From: Roseimaritima sp.
GTDB taxonomy: Bacteria > Planctomycetota > Planctomycetia > Pirellulales > Pirellulaceae
Assembly: GCA_007124075.1 (NCBI GenBank)
Contig: SLFV01000513.1
Coordinates: 1 to 7,686, forward strand
Reading direction: 5' to 3'
DNA length: 7,686 nt
The position numbers and the translations under genes were made by a program. The first letter of the stretch is position 1; each line of letters starts with the position of its first letter. The notes under the pieces are model-generated. The model worked only from the letters and a program-made list of their open reading frames with translations. It made no database searches and was not told the origin of the DNA. Shown in pieces: positions 1 to 5,961 of the stretch.

Positions 1-1026
1 GCCAATACGATGCACATAGTTTTCGGCGTCGTGCGGGATATCGAAATTGATGACATGCTGCAACCCCTCCACGTCGATCCCGCGGGCGGCCAGGTCAGTT
101 GCAATCAAAATATCGACACTCCCTTTCTTAAACCCCTGCAGCACTCGGTCGCGTGTCGCTTGGGTTTTATCTCCGTGAATTACCTCGCAACGATAATCCG
201 CTTGCTTCAGTTGCTTTGCCAAGCGATCGGCACCCCGCTTTGTTTTGGTAAACACCAAGACTTGGCCCGACGCCGTCGTTTCCAACAGATGCTTCAGCAG
301 TCTTGCCTTGTCGCTGCGTTGGACCAGCAGCAGTTTTTGTTTAATACGTTTGACCGTCGATGCGGGCGGCGTAACGATCACCTCGACATGATCGGTCAAT
401 AACCCGGCGGCCAGCTTCCGCACCGGCGGCAGCATGGTCGCCGAAAAGAACAGCGACTGCCTTTGCGGCGGAAGCTCCTTGATAATCCGCTTTAAATCGG
501 GCAGGAACCCCATGTCCAGCATCCGGTCGGCTTCGTCCAGCACAAAGGTGTCGACGTCGTCAAACCAAATTGCCCCCTGCTGAAATAAATCCAGCAACCG
601 TCCTGGGGTTGCAACACAGATTTCAACACCCCGGGCAAACGCTTGGATTTGACGCGTTGGGCTGACTCCGCCAAAGACGGTCGCCATCCGCACCCGAAGG
701 TGCTTTCCGTACGTTGCGAAACTGTCAGCGATTTGGGTCGCCAGTTCACGGGTTGGACTAAGCACCAAGACCCTCGGACATTTTGCTCGCCCACGGACGT
801 TTGCGACGTGCAGTTTTTGCAAAATAGGCAACGCAAACGCAGCGGTTTTTCCCGTGCCGGTTTGTGCACAGCCCAGCAGGTCCTTGCCCTGCAACAAAGG
901 GCCAATGGCAGCGGCCTGAATCGGCGTCGGTGTGCGGTATCCCGCTGCGACGATCGCGCGCTGCAGTGGTTCTATTAAATCAAATTCAAAAAAGCTGGTG
1001 ACCTGCGTCGCCGAAGATTGATTCAT
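1..1026 (-). CDS. DEAD-box ATP-dependent RNA helicase, RhlE-like (3' end outside window)
   Basis: Unwinds or remodels RNA duplexes using ATP; cytoplasmic. Translating the minus strand from the ATG at 1026 gives 342 codons with no stop before the window edge, so the C-terminus is missing. All helicase motifs appear in order: Q-motif (F15 and P35-I36-Q37), motif I AQTGTGKT (54-61), Ia PTRELA (91-96), GG (119-120), Ib TPGR (140-143), II DEAD (164-167), III SAT (195-197), then VFTKT, the ATDLAARGIDV segment, and HRIG (339-342), the first half of motif VI. The order and wording match the RhlE/DeaD/CsdA group; RhlE-like is the best fit but the diagnostic C-terminal tail is not visible. No Shine-Dalgarno precedes the ATG at 1026. 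An in-frame ATG at 1087-1089 would add 21 mostly hydrophobic residues unlike any helicase N-terminus, also without a Shine-Dalgarno, so 1026 is preferred. The RRM gene lies upstream on the same strand, separated by a terminator-like hairpin. Confidence 0.95.
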   Translation of the reverse strand, partial: MNQSSATQVTSFFEFDLIEPLQRAIVAAGYRTPTPIQAAAIGPLLQGKDLLGCAQTGTGKTAAFALPILQKLHVANVRGRAKCPRVLVLSPTRELATQIADSFATYGKHLRVRMATVFGGVSPTRQIQAFARGVEICVATPGRLLDLFQQGAIWFDDVDTFVLDEADRMLDMGFLPDLKRIIKELPPQRQSLFFSATMLPPVRKLAAGLLTDHVEVIVTPPASTVKRIKQKLLLVQRSDKARLLKHLLETTASGQVLVFTKTKRGADRLAKQLKQADYRCEVIHGDKTQATRDRVLQGFKKGSVDILIATDLAARGIDVEGLQHVINFDIPHDAENYVHRIG

Positions 1027-1046
1027 TGCGTGGAAATTCAGGGGTG

Positions 1047-1086
1047 AAAATAAAAACAGCGTTACGCCGATCACGACGCAACGCTG
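1047..1086 (-). terminator. Intrinsic terminator hairpin between RRM gene and helicase (possible attenuator)
   Basis: On the minus strand, arms 1086-1077 (CAGCGTTGCG) and 1066-1057 (CGTAACGCTG) pair over 10 bp with one G-U. The 10-nt loop can close by two further pairs. The run TTTTTATTTT (1056-1047) follows immediately, the classic shape of a Rho-independent terminator. It lies 50 nt after the RRM stop codon and its T-tract ends 20 nt before the helicase ATG. It can terminate the RRM transcript, but the helicase cannot have a full promoter downstream of it, so helicase mRNA must read through it. Confidence 0.8.
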
Positions 1087-1100
1087 CATTGATTTGCAAC
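1083..1100 (-). promoter_or_regulatory. Possible competing hairpin upstream of the terminator
   Basis: GTTGCA (1100-1095) can pair with TGCAGC (1088-1083) over 6 bp, one of them G-U, around the loop AATCAA. The second arm covers the first four bases of the terminator's 5' arm (1086-1083), so the two folds are partly exclusive. It is weaker than the terminator by inspection, so an antitermination role is speculative. Confidence 0.25.
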
Positions 1101-1101
1101 A

Positions 1102-1112
1102 ACGAAGGATGA
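1102..1112 (-). promoter_or_regulatory. Shared leader motif, helicase copy
   Basis: The minus strand reads TCATCCTTCGT here, 75 nt before the helicase start codon. The identical 11-mer occurs at 1560-1570, 79 nt before the RRM-protein start. The equal spacing in two functionally related neighbouring genes suggests a common leader or regulator site; the function is unknown. Confidence 0.35.
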
Positions 1113-1135
1113 ACGTCCCTCAGATAATAGGTGCC

Positions 1136-1480
1136 TCAGTTGCGATAACCGCCGCCGCCGCCGCCACCGTAACCACCGCGTCCGCCGCCGCCACCGTAGC
1201 CGCCACGTCCACCACCGCCACCACCACCGCGGCGCTCCTCACGCGGCCGAGCTTCATTAACGGTCAGGGTGCGACCACCCAAATCTTGACCGTTCAATGC
1301 ATCGATGGCATCGTCCGCACCGTCGTTCATTTCCACGAAAGCAAAGCCACGGCTGCGGCCCGTCTCGCGGTCGGAAACCACCGACGCACTGACGACATCG
1401 CCGTATTGCCCAAACGCGGAGCGCAGGTCTTCGGCAGATGTGTTGAAAGAAAGGTTTCCGACATAAATACGCTTACTCAT
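1136..1480 (-). CDS. Single-RRM RNA-binding protein with glycine-rich (RGG-like) C-terminus
   Basis: Binds single-stranded RNA through one RRM; cytoplasmic. The protein is 114 aa. The RRM spans about residues 3-78, with RNP2 as IYVGNL (5-10) and RNP1 as RGFAFVEM (44-51), including the aromatic positions Y6, F46 and F48. The tail (85-114) is nearly all Gly with Arg and Tyr, and contains a 9-residue unit RGGYGGGGG beginning at R92 and R101, encoded by 27-bp tandem units at 1207-1181 and 1180-1154. This is the architecture of the cyanobacterial/plant glycine-rich RNA-binding proteins, many of which are cold-induced. The start at 1480 is chosen because GAGG lies 8 nt upstream (1492-1489) and the RRM begins at residue 3; the in-frame ATGs at 1525 and 1510 would only add a non-conserved 15-residue leader. 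An intrinsic terminator follows and the DEAD-box helicase lies next downstream. Confidence 0.95.
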   Translation of the reverse strand: MSKRIYVGNLSFNTSAEDLRSAFGQYGDVVSASVVSDRETGRSRGFAFVEMNDGADDAIDALNGQDLGGRTLTVNEARPREERRGGGGGGGRGGYGGGGGRGGYGGGGGGGYRN

Positions 1481-1488
1481 CAAACTGT

Positions 1489-1492
1489 CCTC
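1489..1492 (-). promoter_or_regulatory. Shine-Dalgarno of the RRM gene
   Basis: GAGG on the minus strand, 8 nt before the ATG at 1480. It decides the start against the in-frame upstream ATGs at 1525 and 1510. Confidence 0.65.
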
Positions 1493-1552
1493 GGGTTTCA
1501 CTGAACCCATTCTACGTGACCACACGTCGTTGGCCGTTGCGACTGGTGACGT
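1493..1552 (-). promoter_or_regulatory. Structured 5' leader of the RRM gene
   Basis: Two foldable elements precede the start codon. The first is an imperfect stem between 1552-1544 and 1522-1514 (8 bp around one C-C mismatch), enclosing a second 4-bp stem between 1543-1540 and 1529-1526. The second is a 5-bp stem GGGTT/AACCC (1508-1504 with 1497-1493) with a 6-nt loop, ending directly at the Shine-Dalgarno GAGG (1492-1489). Hairpins touching a ribosome-binding site can control translation, as in cold-shock leaders, but that is inference here. Confidence 0.35.
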
Positions 1553-1559
1553 GCCGCCG

Positions 1560-1570
1560 ACGAAGGATGA
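1560..1570 (-). promoter_or_regulatory. Shared leader motif, RRM-gene copy
   Basis: TCATCCTTCGT on the minus strand, 79 nt upstream of the RRM start codon, identical to the copy at 1102-1112 upstream of the helicase. In both copies the bases before it include a CG dinucleotide, with an extra T in the helicase copy. Confidence 0.35.
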
Positions 1571-2004
1571 CGCTGAGACGCGTAATTTCTACTTTCGCGG
1601 CAGTTTGAAACTCTTCCGCCGACCGCAAGCTAAATCGAAGCTTAGGCAGGCCGGCTGCCACCCTTGTAGAAAGGTGGTGCTACGAAGAGCAAAGCAAACC
1701 GGGAAAGATAAAAAAAACAGCGATTCAGTCGGACATCTTCCCCGGCACAAAAAACTCGCGATCCCACATGCGACCGCACTGTGACGAAGTCTACACGATT
1801 TTTCTGTCGAGTGCTCTAGCAATCTGACAAAAAATACCAAGTTGTTGAATTTCTTTTTTCCACACCTCAGACAATGCTAACGCGCCCACGCGGAGAACGA
1901 AGCGATTATCATGATGCGATCTCAGAGCTTGCGCTGCGGCGTCCAGGCAACGTTGACGGGAGCGTTCAGTTTTTCCGGGTAATTGCTAACAGTCAGGTGG
2001 CTGC
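1571..2004. other. Divergent intergenic region with no convincing gene
   Basis: This stretch separates the minus-strand RRM gene from the plus-strand gene at 2005. Short open frames exist on both strands (for example 1589-1840 minus and 1874-2176 plus) but show no family motif, no good ribosome site and low-complexity or Arg-rich composition, so I do not call them. A hairpin at 1658-1677 (CCACC/GGTGG plus TT/AA around one mismatch, loop GTAG) could form on either strand. An AT-rich block at about 1797-1860 could hold promoters. A weak plus-strand promoter is conceivable: TTGACG (1953-1958) and GGTAAT (1978-1983), but the 19-nt spacing is long. Confidence 0.5.
1658..1677. other. Short hairpin in the intergenic region
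   Basis: CCACCCTT and AAAGGTGG pair as 7 of 8 bp around the tetraloop GTAG, and two G-U pairs can extend it. No T-run follows on either strand, so it is not an intrinsic terminator. It may belong to a long RRM-gene leader or be an operator-like dyad. Confidence 0.3.
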
Positions 2005-2742
2005 ATGTGGAATACGCGTTTGGGAAAACGGACCCTACGAGGGGCAGAAGCCGATCTGGTTTCGGCGGCGATCGCCAAGGCGGTTGAGGAACTGCGACTG
2101 GCAATCGAGCATGCTTCGTTTCACGCCGATGCGGCATTGGCGTGCGAATTTGGTGTCCCCGTTTTTGATGATCTGACCGCAGGTCAGCAATTGGCGATGT
2201 TCCATCAGGTGGGAACTTACCTGCTGCGACCGACCGAAGCGGTTCTGCCCCTGACCGCGGTCAGCGAGTCCACTGTGGCAGCGTTGTTTGAACTGGTTCG
2301 CGACATGCTGACTGAGGAACTGGAAGCAGAGGCGGCATTGGCCCGTGAGCATGCCGAGGCAAACCCGGAGCTTGATGCCGATCCAACGGAAGATTTATTC
2401 CGGTGGCGTTCGCTTGTCTGGACAGCCTATCTGGCCTCCCAGTCACAACAGGAGGTCGCAGATGATTTGGAAATGGGTATTGTCCCCACCGGCATCACGG
2501 ATGAGGAGGTGGATGGTTGGTACAACTTGGTGGACTGGTTGGCCGATGACATTCTGTGGGACCGTGACTTTGAACTGGCGGACTGTTTTTTGGACAGTGC
2601 GCCGGAAAAAGCCAGGCTTAATCGGACTCTATTGGGAATTGAAGGGGAGTACTTCTCCGCTATCGCACCTGATCCATTGCCGGAACAGATCCCGCAATTG
2701 CTGAGCGAATCTGAACAATTGACTCGCAAGAAGCCGCGTTAA
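2005..2742 (+). CDS. Acidic hypothetical protein, family not recognised
   Basis: The product is 245 aa; I do not recognise the family. AGGTGG (1995-2000) lies 4 nt before the ATG and an in-frame TAA at 1987-1989 blocks any longer form, so the start is well supported. The sequence looks soluble and mostly helical, with no signal peptide or membrane segment. Its middle is very rich in Glu, Asp and Ala (about residues 95-130). After that comes a Trp-rich, strongly acidic stretch containing FRWRSLVW, GWYNLVDWLADDILWDRDF and the C-terminal GIEGEYFSAIAPDPLPEQIPQLL. The last few residues are basic (RKKPR). The Trp/Asp-rich segment looks conserved in style and may be the functional core. The gene is monocistronic: an inverted-repeat element follows 12 nt after the stop and the upstream neighbour diverges. 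Confidence 0.8.
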   Translation: MWNTRLGKRTLRGAEADLVSAAIAKAVEELRLAIEHASFHADAALACEFGVPVFDDLTAGQQLAMFHQVGTYLLRPTEAVLPLTAVSESTVAALFELVRDMLTEELEAEAALAREHAEANPELDADPTEDLFRWRSLVWTAYLASQSQQEVADDLEMGIVPTGITDEEVDGWYNLVDWLADDILWDRDFELADCFLDSAPEKARLNRTLLGIEGEYFSAIAPDPLPEQIPQLLSESEQLTRKKPR

Positions 2743-2754
2743 GGCGTACCTCCG

Positions 2755-2845
2755 CTGTTGAAAAAGGGACCTGCCCTGTCCGACCTCTCCTCGATTTCCC
2801 AAAGTCATGGCAAGGCGTCTTGGGGGCCAACCCCTTTTTCAACAG
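2755..2845. repeat. 91-bp element with perfect 14-bp inverted repeats (REP/MITE-like)
   Basis: The left arm CTGTTGAAAAAGGG (2755-2768) is exactly the reverse complement of the right arm (2832-2845). The interior is 63 bp and non-coding. Similarity between the arms continues loosely into the interior. No clear target-site duplication flanks it and no transposase is present, so it would be non-autonomous or a REP-like palindromic unit. Inside the right end, GGGG (2822-2825) and CCCC (2831-2834) form a small stem followed by TTTTT (2835-2839), so the unit may also act as a weak terminator for the gene ending at 2742. Copy number elsewhere cannot be seen from this window. Confidence 0.6.
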
Positions 2846-2879
2846 GCTGCTACCATCGCGGTTTCTATTTGTGATATCG

Positions 2880-2908
2880 TTTACCGAGCAAGTGACGGCA
2901 AATTTAGT
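2880..2908 (+). promoter_or_regulatory. Candidate promoter of the isomerase-like gene
   Basis: TTTACC (2880-2885) and TTTAGT (2903-2908) each match 4 of 6 bases of the sigma-70 consensus with a 17-nt spacer. A start about 7 nt downstream would give a leader of roughly 20 nt that still contains GGAG at 2921-2924. Each match is modest. Confidence 0.3.
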
Positions 2909-2934
2909 TTGATTCGATTCGGAGAAGATAAGAA

Positions 2935-3786
2935 ATGACAACGGAATCCAAATGGCCGATTGGAGTATTCGCCAGTGTTGATGCGGGGCTGGGGGTCCAG
3001 TGGGACGTGATTCGGCAACTGAAGGTTCCCACCATCCAGTTGCACGCCCCTTTACCGCAATCACGTGATGCGGAAACGGCAAGCCGCCTCCGCGATCAAT
3101 TGAATGATTTCAATGTCAAGTTGACCGCGATTTTCGGCGGATTCGAAGGCGAATCGTATGCGGATATTCCAACCGTCGCCCGTTCGGTCGGCCTGGTTCC
3201 TGCCGAAACGCGACAGTCGCGACTGGACGAAATGAAACAAATTTCCGATTTCGCCGCGATGATGCAGTGCGATGTTGTCGCGTTGCATCTGGGTTTTGTG
3301 CCGCACCAAATCGATGACCCAGAGATGCCAGGCATTATCGAGGTGACTCGGCAGTTGTGTGACTACTGCTCGCAGCATCACCAAGCGTTACACTTGGAAA
3401 CGGGGCAGGAGACCGCCGAAGGCCTGATCCAGTTTCTAGATGCAGTGCAACGGGATAATTTGCACGTTAATTTTGATCCCGCAAACATGATCCTGTATGG
3501 CACCGGCGAGCCGATACCAGCATTGCAAAAGCTTGGTGCCCATGTCCGTAGCGTCCATTGCAAGGATGGAACGTGGAGCGACCAGCCGGGCAAGACCTGG
3601 GGTTGTGAAGTTCCGCTGGGGGAAGGGGATGTCGATATGCGGAAGTACCTGCTGACACTGGAACAAATCGGCTACACCGGCCCTCTGACGATCGAACGAG
3701 AGATCCCCCAGGAACCAGAACGCCAAATTGCGGAAATCGGTCGCGCGGTAGAACTGCTGCAGGAACTGAAGGCGGAATTGGCGTAG
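2935..3786 (+). CDS. Sugar-phosphate isomerase/epimerase family protein (xylose isomerase-like TIM barrel)
   Basis: The product is 283 aa, typical for the AP-endonuclease-2/xylose-isomerase-like barrel family (PF01261), whose members isomerise or epimerise sugars using a divalent metal. Likely ligands sit at the expected strand ends: E155 in HLETGQE, D181 in NFDPANM, H208 in VHCKD and E254 in TIEREI. The conserved GEGDVD loop is at 229-234. H118 in ALHLGF is another likely active-site residue. There is no signal peptide, so it is cytoplasmic. GGAG (2921-2924) lies 10 nt before the ATG. The gene stands alone: it follows the inverted-repeat element and converges on the 6-phosphogluconolactonase gene 33 bp away, a gap with no obvious terminator. 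The exact substrate cannot be read from the sequence; ketose epimerase, hydroxypyruvate isomerase-like and inositol-catabolic roles are all possible. Confidence 0.88.
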   Translation: MTTESKWPIGVFASVDAGLGVQWDVIRQLKVPTIQLHAPLPQSRDAETASRLRDQLNDFNVKLTAIFGGFEGESYADIPTVARSVGLVPAETRQSRLDEMKQISDFAAMMQCDVVALHLGFVPHQIDDPEMPGIIEVTRQLCDYCSQHHQALHLETGQETAEGLIQFLDAVQRDNLHVNFDPANMILYGTGEPIPALQKLGAHVRSVHCKDGTWSDQPGKTWGCEVPLGEGDVDMRKYLLTLEQIGYTGPLTIEREIPQEPERQIAEIGRAVELLQELKAELA

Positions 3787-3819
3787 CGTCAACCAGTCCG
3801 CAACCTGTTGCCTCAAAGG

Positions 3820-4545
3820 TCACCGCATCTCCGGTAGCGCGTCGTTGGTGACCCACCAAACCGACCCAGGATGTGCGGGTGAAATTAACTGAGCCGGGTA
3901 TTGATGCGGAACCAACGTGTCGGACCAGACTTGCGTTAGCGCTGGGCGTTTGCCCCCCCCGGCAACCAAAAACCAAATATTTTGGGCAGCATTAATCGCG
4001 GGGGCTGTCAGGGTGTAGCGCAATGTCTGCAGTTGGGGAACCTCGTTGGCGACGCACCAACGTCGCTGTTCCGCCAAGGCTTGGGTGCGAGGGAATAGGG
4101 ATGCGGTATGTGCATCGTCACCCAGTCCCAGCAACGCGAGGTCCCAGTTAGGAAAATCGCGATCCGGAAATTCCTGACGCAATTGATCCTCGTAATGTTG
4201 CGCGGAAAGCGTCGGCTGGTCGGGCTGGACGGGAATTGGAAACACGGTTTCAGCGTGGTCCGGAATACGGTCCAGCAGCGCTTCGCGGACCATCCGGTAA
4301 TTGCTGTCGGCGTGATCGGCGGGAACGTTCCGTTCGTCCCCCCAATACCAATGAATTTTGTCCCAGGGCAGCGAACGTTCAGCCAACAATTGATACAGTC
4401 GGCGTGGCGTGGAACCGCCAGACAATGCGATTCGAAAAACGCCTCCGCCTGCGATTTTGGCATTCACCAAAGCGACCAGGGCTTCGCACACGGCACCAGC
4501 CAGCGCTTCGGAGTCGGAAAAACAATGGATGGTACGTTGACTCAT
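3820..4545 (-). CDS. pgl: 6-phosphogluconolactonase (SOL/DevB type)
   Basis: Hydrolyses 6-phospho-D-glucono-1,5-lactone to 6-phosphogluconate, second step of the oxidative pentose-phosphate pathway; cytoplasmic. The product is 241 aa, the normal length. Family motifs are clear: LSGGSTPRRLY (41-51), the WYWGDERNVP segment (66-75) with following HADSNYRM, and LLGLGDDAHTASLFP (138-152). In the last motif the usual form is G-x-D-G-H-T-A-S; here D144 and H146 are kept while the Gly between them is Ala145. A basic residue in GGGKRPAL (about 206-213) fits the phosphate-binding C-terminal part. The start codon comes 5 nt after the TAG of the upstream PQQ-like gene and lacks a clear Shine-Dalgarno, so translation is probably coupled. 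No glucose-6-phosphate dehydrogenase gene is in the window. Confidence 0.93.
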   Translation of the reverse strand: MSQRTIHCFSDSEALAGAVCEALVALVNAKIAGGGVFRIALSGGSTPRRLYQLLAERSLPWDKIHWYWGDERNVPADHADSNYRMVREALLDRIPDHAETVFPIPVQPDQPTLSAQHYEDQLRQEFPDRDFPNWDLALLGLGDDAHTASLFPRTQALAEQRRWCVANEVPQLQTLRYTLTAPAINAAQNIWFLVAGGGKRPALTQVWSDTLVPHQYPAQLISPAHPGSVWWVTNDALPEMR

Positions 4546-4550
4546 GGGGA

Positions 4551-5921
4551 CTACTTTGAAAGGTCGACTGCCACCAGTTCCTGGTCATTTCGCACGAATG
4601 CGGTTTTGTTCGCGTAGGCCGGATGGCTCCAGACAACATCGCGACCGAAAGCCTCCGAGGTTGGTTGGACCACCTGAAAGCGTCCATGTTCACGATAAGC
4701 TTCGGGAGTCATCGTCGCAATGATCAGCTCGCCCGTTTCGCCGAACAATAGGTAACGGTTATTGGCGGTCATGCGAGTGATAAAAGCCGTCCCGTGACGA
4801 ACGTATCTGGTTTCGTTGGGTTTGGTTGGTGAAAAAGTCTGCCAGTGTCGTTCCCCTGTCTTACTGTCGACCGCGATCATCGAACCCTGCATGCAATCGG
4901 TGCCATAGATCGCGCCACCGTACAGCAACGGGGTGCTGTTGCAGCAATAGACCGCCTGGTTGCGTCGGCCACGCCACAGTTCAGTCACCGTCGGTTGGTC
5001 GCTGGACAACCGCAACATCACCGATTCCTGCTGGATCCCGCTGACGTACAGCAAATCGCCCTCCTGCTGCGGTCGCGTGACGGACATGTCGTAGCTAGGT
5101 TTGCAATCCACGCTCCAATACACCGACCCCTCACTGGGGTTCATACCCACGATGGCATCGGCGTGCCAAATGATCAGTTGCCGGGTGCCACCGGCGTCCA
5201 CCACCGCTGGCGGGCAGTAACCCGCAGCCGATGCGTCCAACCCCTTCCAGCGTACTTTGCCACTCAGTTTATCGAACGCAATCACTGCTTGACCCGGCCC
5301 ACCCACGGTGCAAATCACCAGATCCTGCTCCACTAGTGGATGCCCAGAAAACCCCCACAGTGGCACAGGAGCCTGGAAGTCCGTCTTGAAGTTGCGATGC
5401 CACAGGACCTTGCCGTCCGCCACGGACAAACACAACAAATCGCCTTCGCTACCCAGGCAATAGACGCGATCTTCGTCAACCGTCGGGGTACATCGCGGAC
5501 CACTGGGGTAGGAAATACTGTACGGACACGGATACTGCCGCGACCAAATCAATTTCCCGTTGGCAGCGTCGAAACACTGAATCCGCTCCTCCCCTTCCAA
5601 CGTCGCGCGACGACCTGGATCGTTAAACGGTTCACCGGATGTCAACAAATAATCGGTGACAAACACTCGCTGATTGGCGACCGCTGGACCCGCGTACCCT
5701 GCGGCGATAGGCTGACGCCACAAGACAGGCAGGCCTTTGTCAGGAATAGTGTCAACGATTCCGGTTTCGGCATATACCCCATCGCGGTTGGGACCCATCC
5801 ATTGTGGCCAATCCTCACCGCCCACCGTACCGACAAAGACACCCGCTAGGAGCCAGACATGCAGCGGTCCAGAGGCGAGAACATGGCGTCCATGTTTGTC
5901 CGATTGATTGGCAGTTTGCAT
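4551..5921 (-). CDS. Exported PQQ-binding-like beta-propeller repeat protein
   Basis: The product is 456 aa. The N-terminus has basic residues (K9-H13), a hydrophobic core (about 20-34) and a small-residue cleavage zone (GTVGGED), indicating Sec export. The mature part opens with EDWPQWMGPNRDGVYAETGI (36-55), the hallmark of planctomycete PQQ_2/quinoprotein-like proteins. At least five propeller repeats with the pattern hydrophobic-D-x-x-x-G-x-x-x-W are visible, ending at W126, W174, W225, W269 and W360. These folds serve as quinoprotein dehydrogenases or as binding scaffolds like BamB; nothing here proves PQQ binding. Cysteines are numerous for an exported protein (among them C132, C144, C236, C273, C343), including a vicinal pair C326-C327. 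The gene is first in an operon with pgl (5-nt gap) and diverges from the SixA-like gene across 51 bp. A weak GAG lies 9 nt before the start. Confidence 0.9.
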   Translation of the reverse strand: MQTANQSDKHGRHVLASGPLHVWLLAGVFVGTVGGEDWPQWMGPNRDGVYAETGIVDTIPDKGLPVLWRQPIAAGYAGPAVANQRVFVTDYLLTSGEPFNDPGRRATLEGEERIQCFDAANGKLIWSRQYPCPYSISYPSGPRCTPTVDEDRVYCLGSEGDLLCLSVADGKVLWHRNFKTDFQAPVPLWGFSGHPLVEQDLVICTVGGPGQAVIAFDKLSGKVRWKGLDASAAGYCPPAVVDAGGTRQLIIWHADAIVGMNPSEGSVYWSVDCKPSYDMSVTRPQQEGDLLYVSGIQQESVMLRLSSDQPTVTELWRGRRNQAVYCCNSTPLLYGGAIYGTDCMQGSMIAVDSKTGERHWQTFSPTKPNETRYVRHGTAFITRMTANNRYLLFGETGELIIATMTPEAYREHGRFQVVQPTSEAFGRDVVWSHPAYANKTAFVRNDQELVAVDLSK

Positions 5922-5961
5922 TGACTGATACTCGCTGTGTAAATAAATCCGAAGCTGCTAC

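Noticed and set aside
1139..1240. GCC/ACC-rich repetitive DNA suggestive of a tandem array or CRISPR
   Set aside because: It is fully explained as the coding sequence of the glycine-rich tail; there are no spacers.
1481..1525. Longer start of the RRM protein at 1525 or 1510
   Set aside because: The extra 15 residues precede a normal RRM start and lack a ribosome site, while GAGG sits 8 nt before 1480.
1710..1717. Eight-A run (T-run on the minus strand) as a terminator tail
   Set aside because: No stem precedes it on the minus strand and no minus-strand gene ends there.
1589..1840. Minus-strand 83-aa open frame in the intergenic region
   Set aside because: No motif, no clear ribosome site, and composition rich in Cys, Arg and Phe like an antisense or chance frame.
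1874..2176. Plus-strand 100-aa open frame
   Set aside because: It overlaps the well-supported gene at 2005 in another frame and has Arg-rich chance-like composition.
2660..3082. Minus-strand 140-aa frame spanning the inverted-repeat element
   Set aside because: It is antisense to two real genes and runs through a palindromic non-coding repeat.
3787..3819. Terminator between the convergent isomerase-like and pgl genes
   Set aside because: The 33 bp hold no stable stem with a T-run on either strand.
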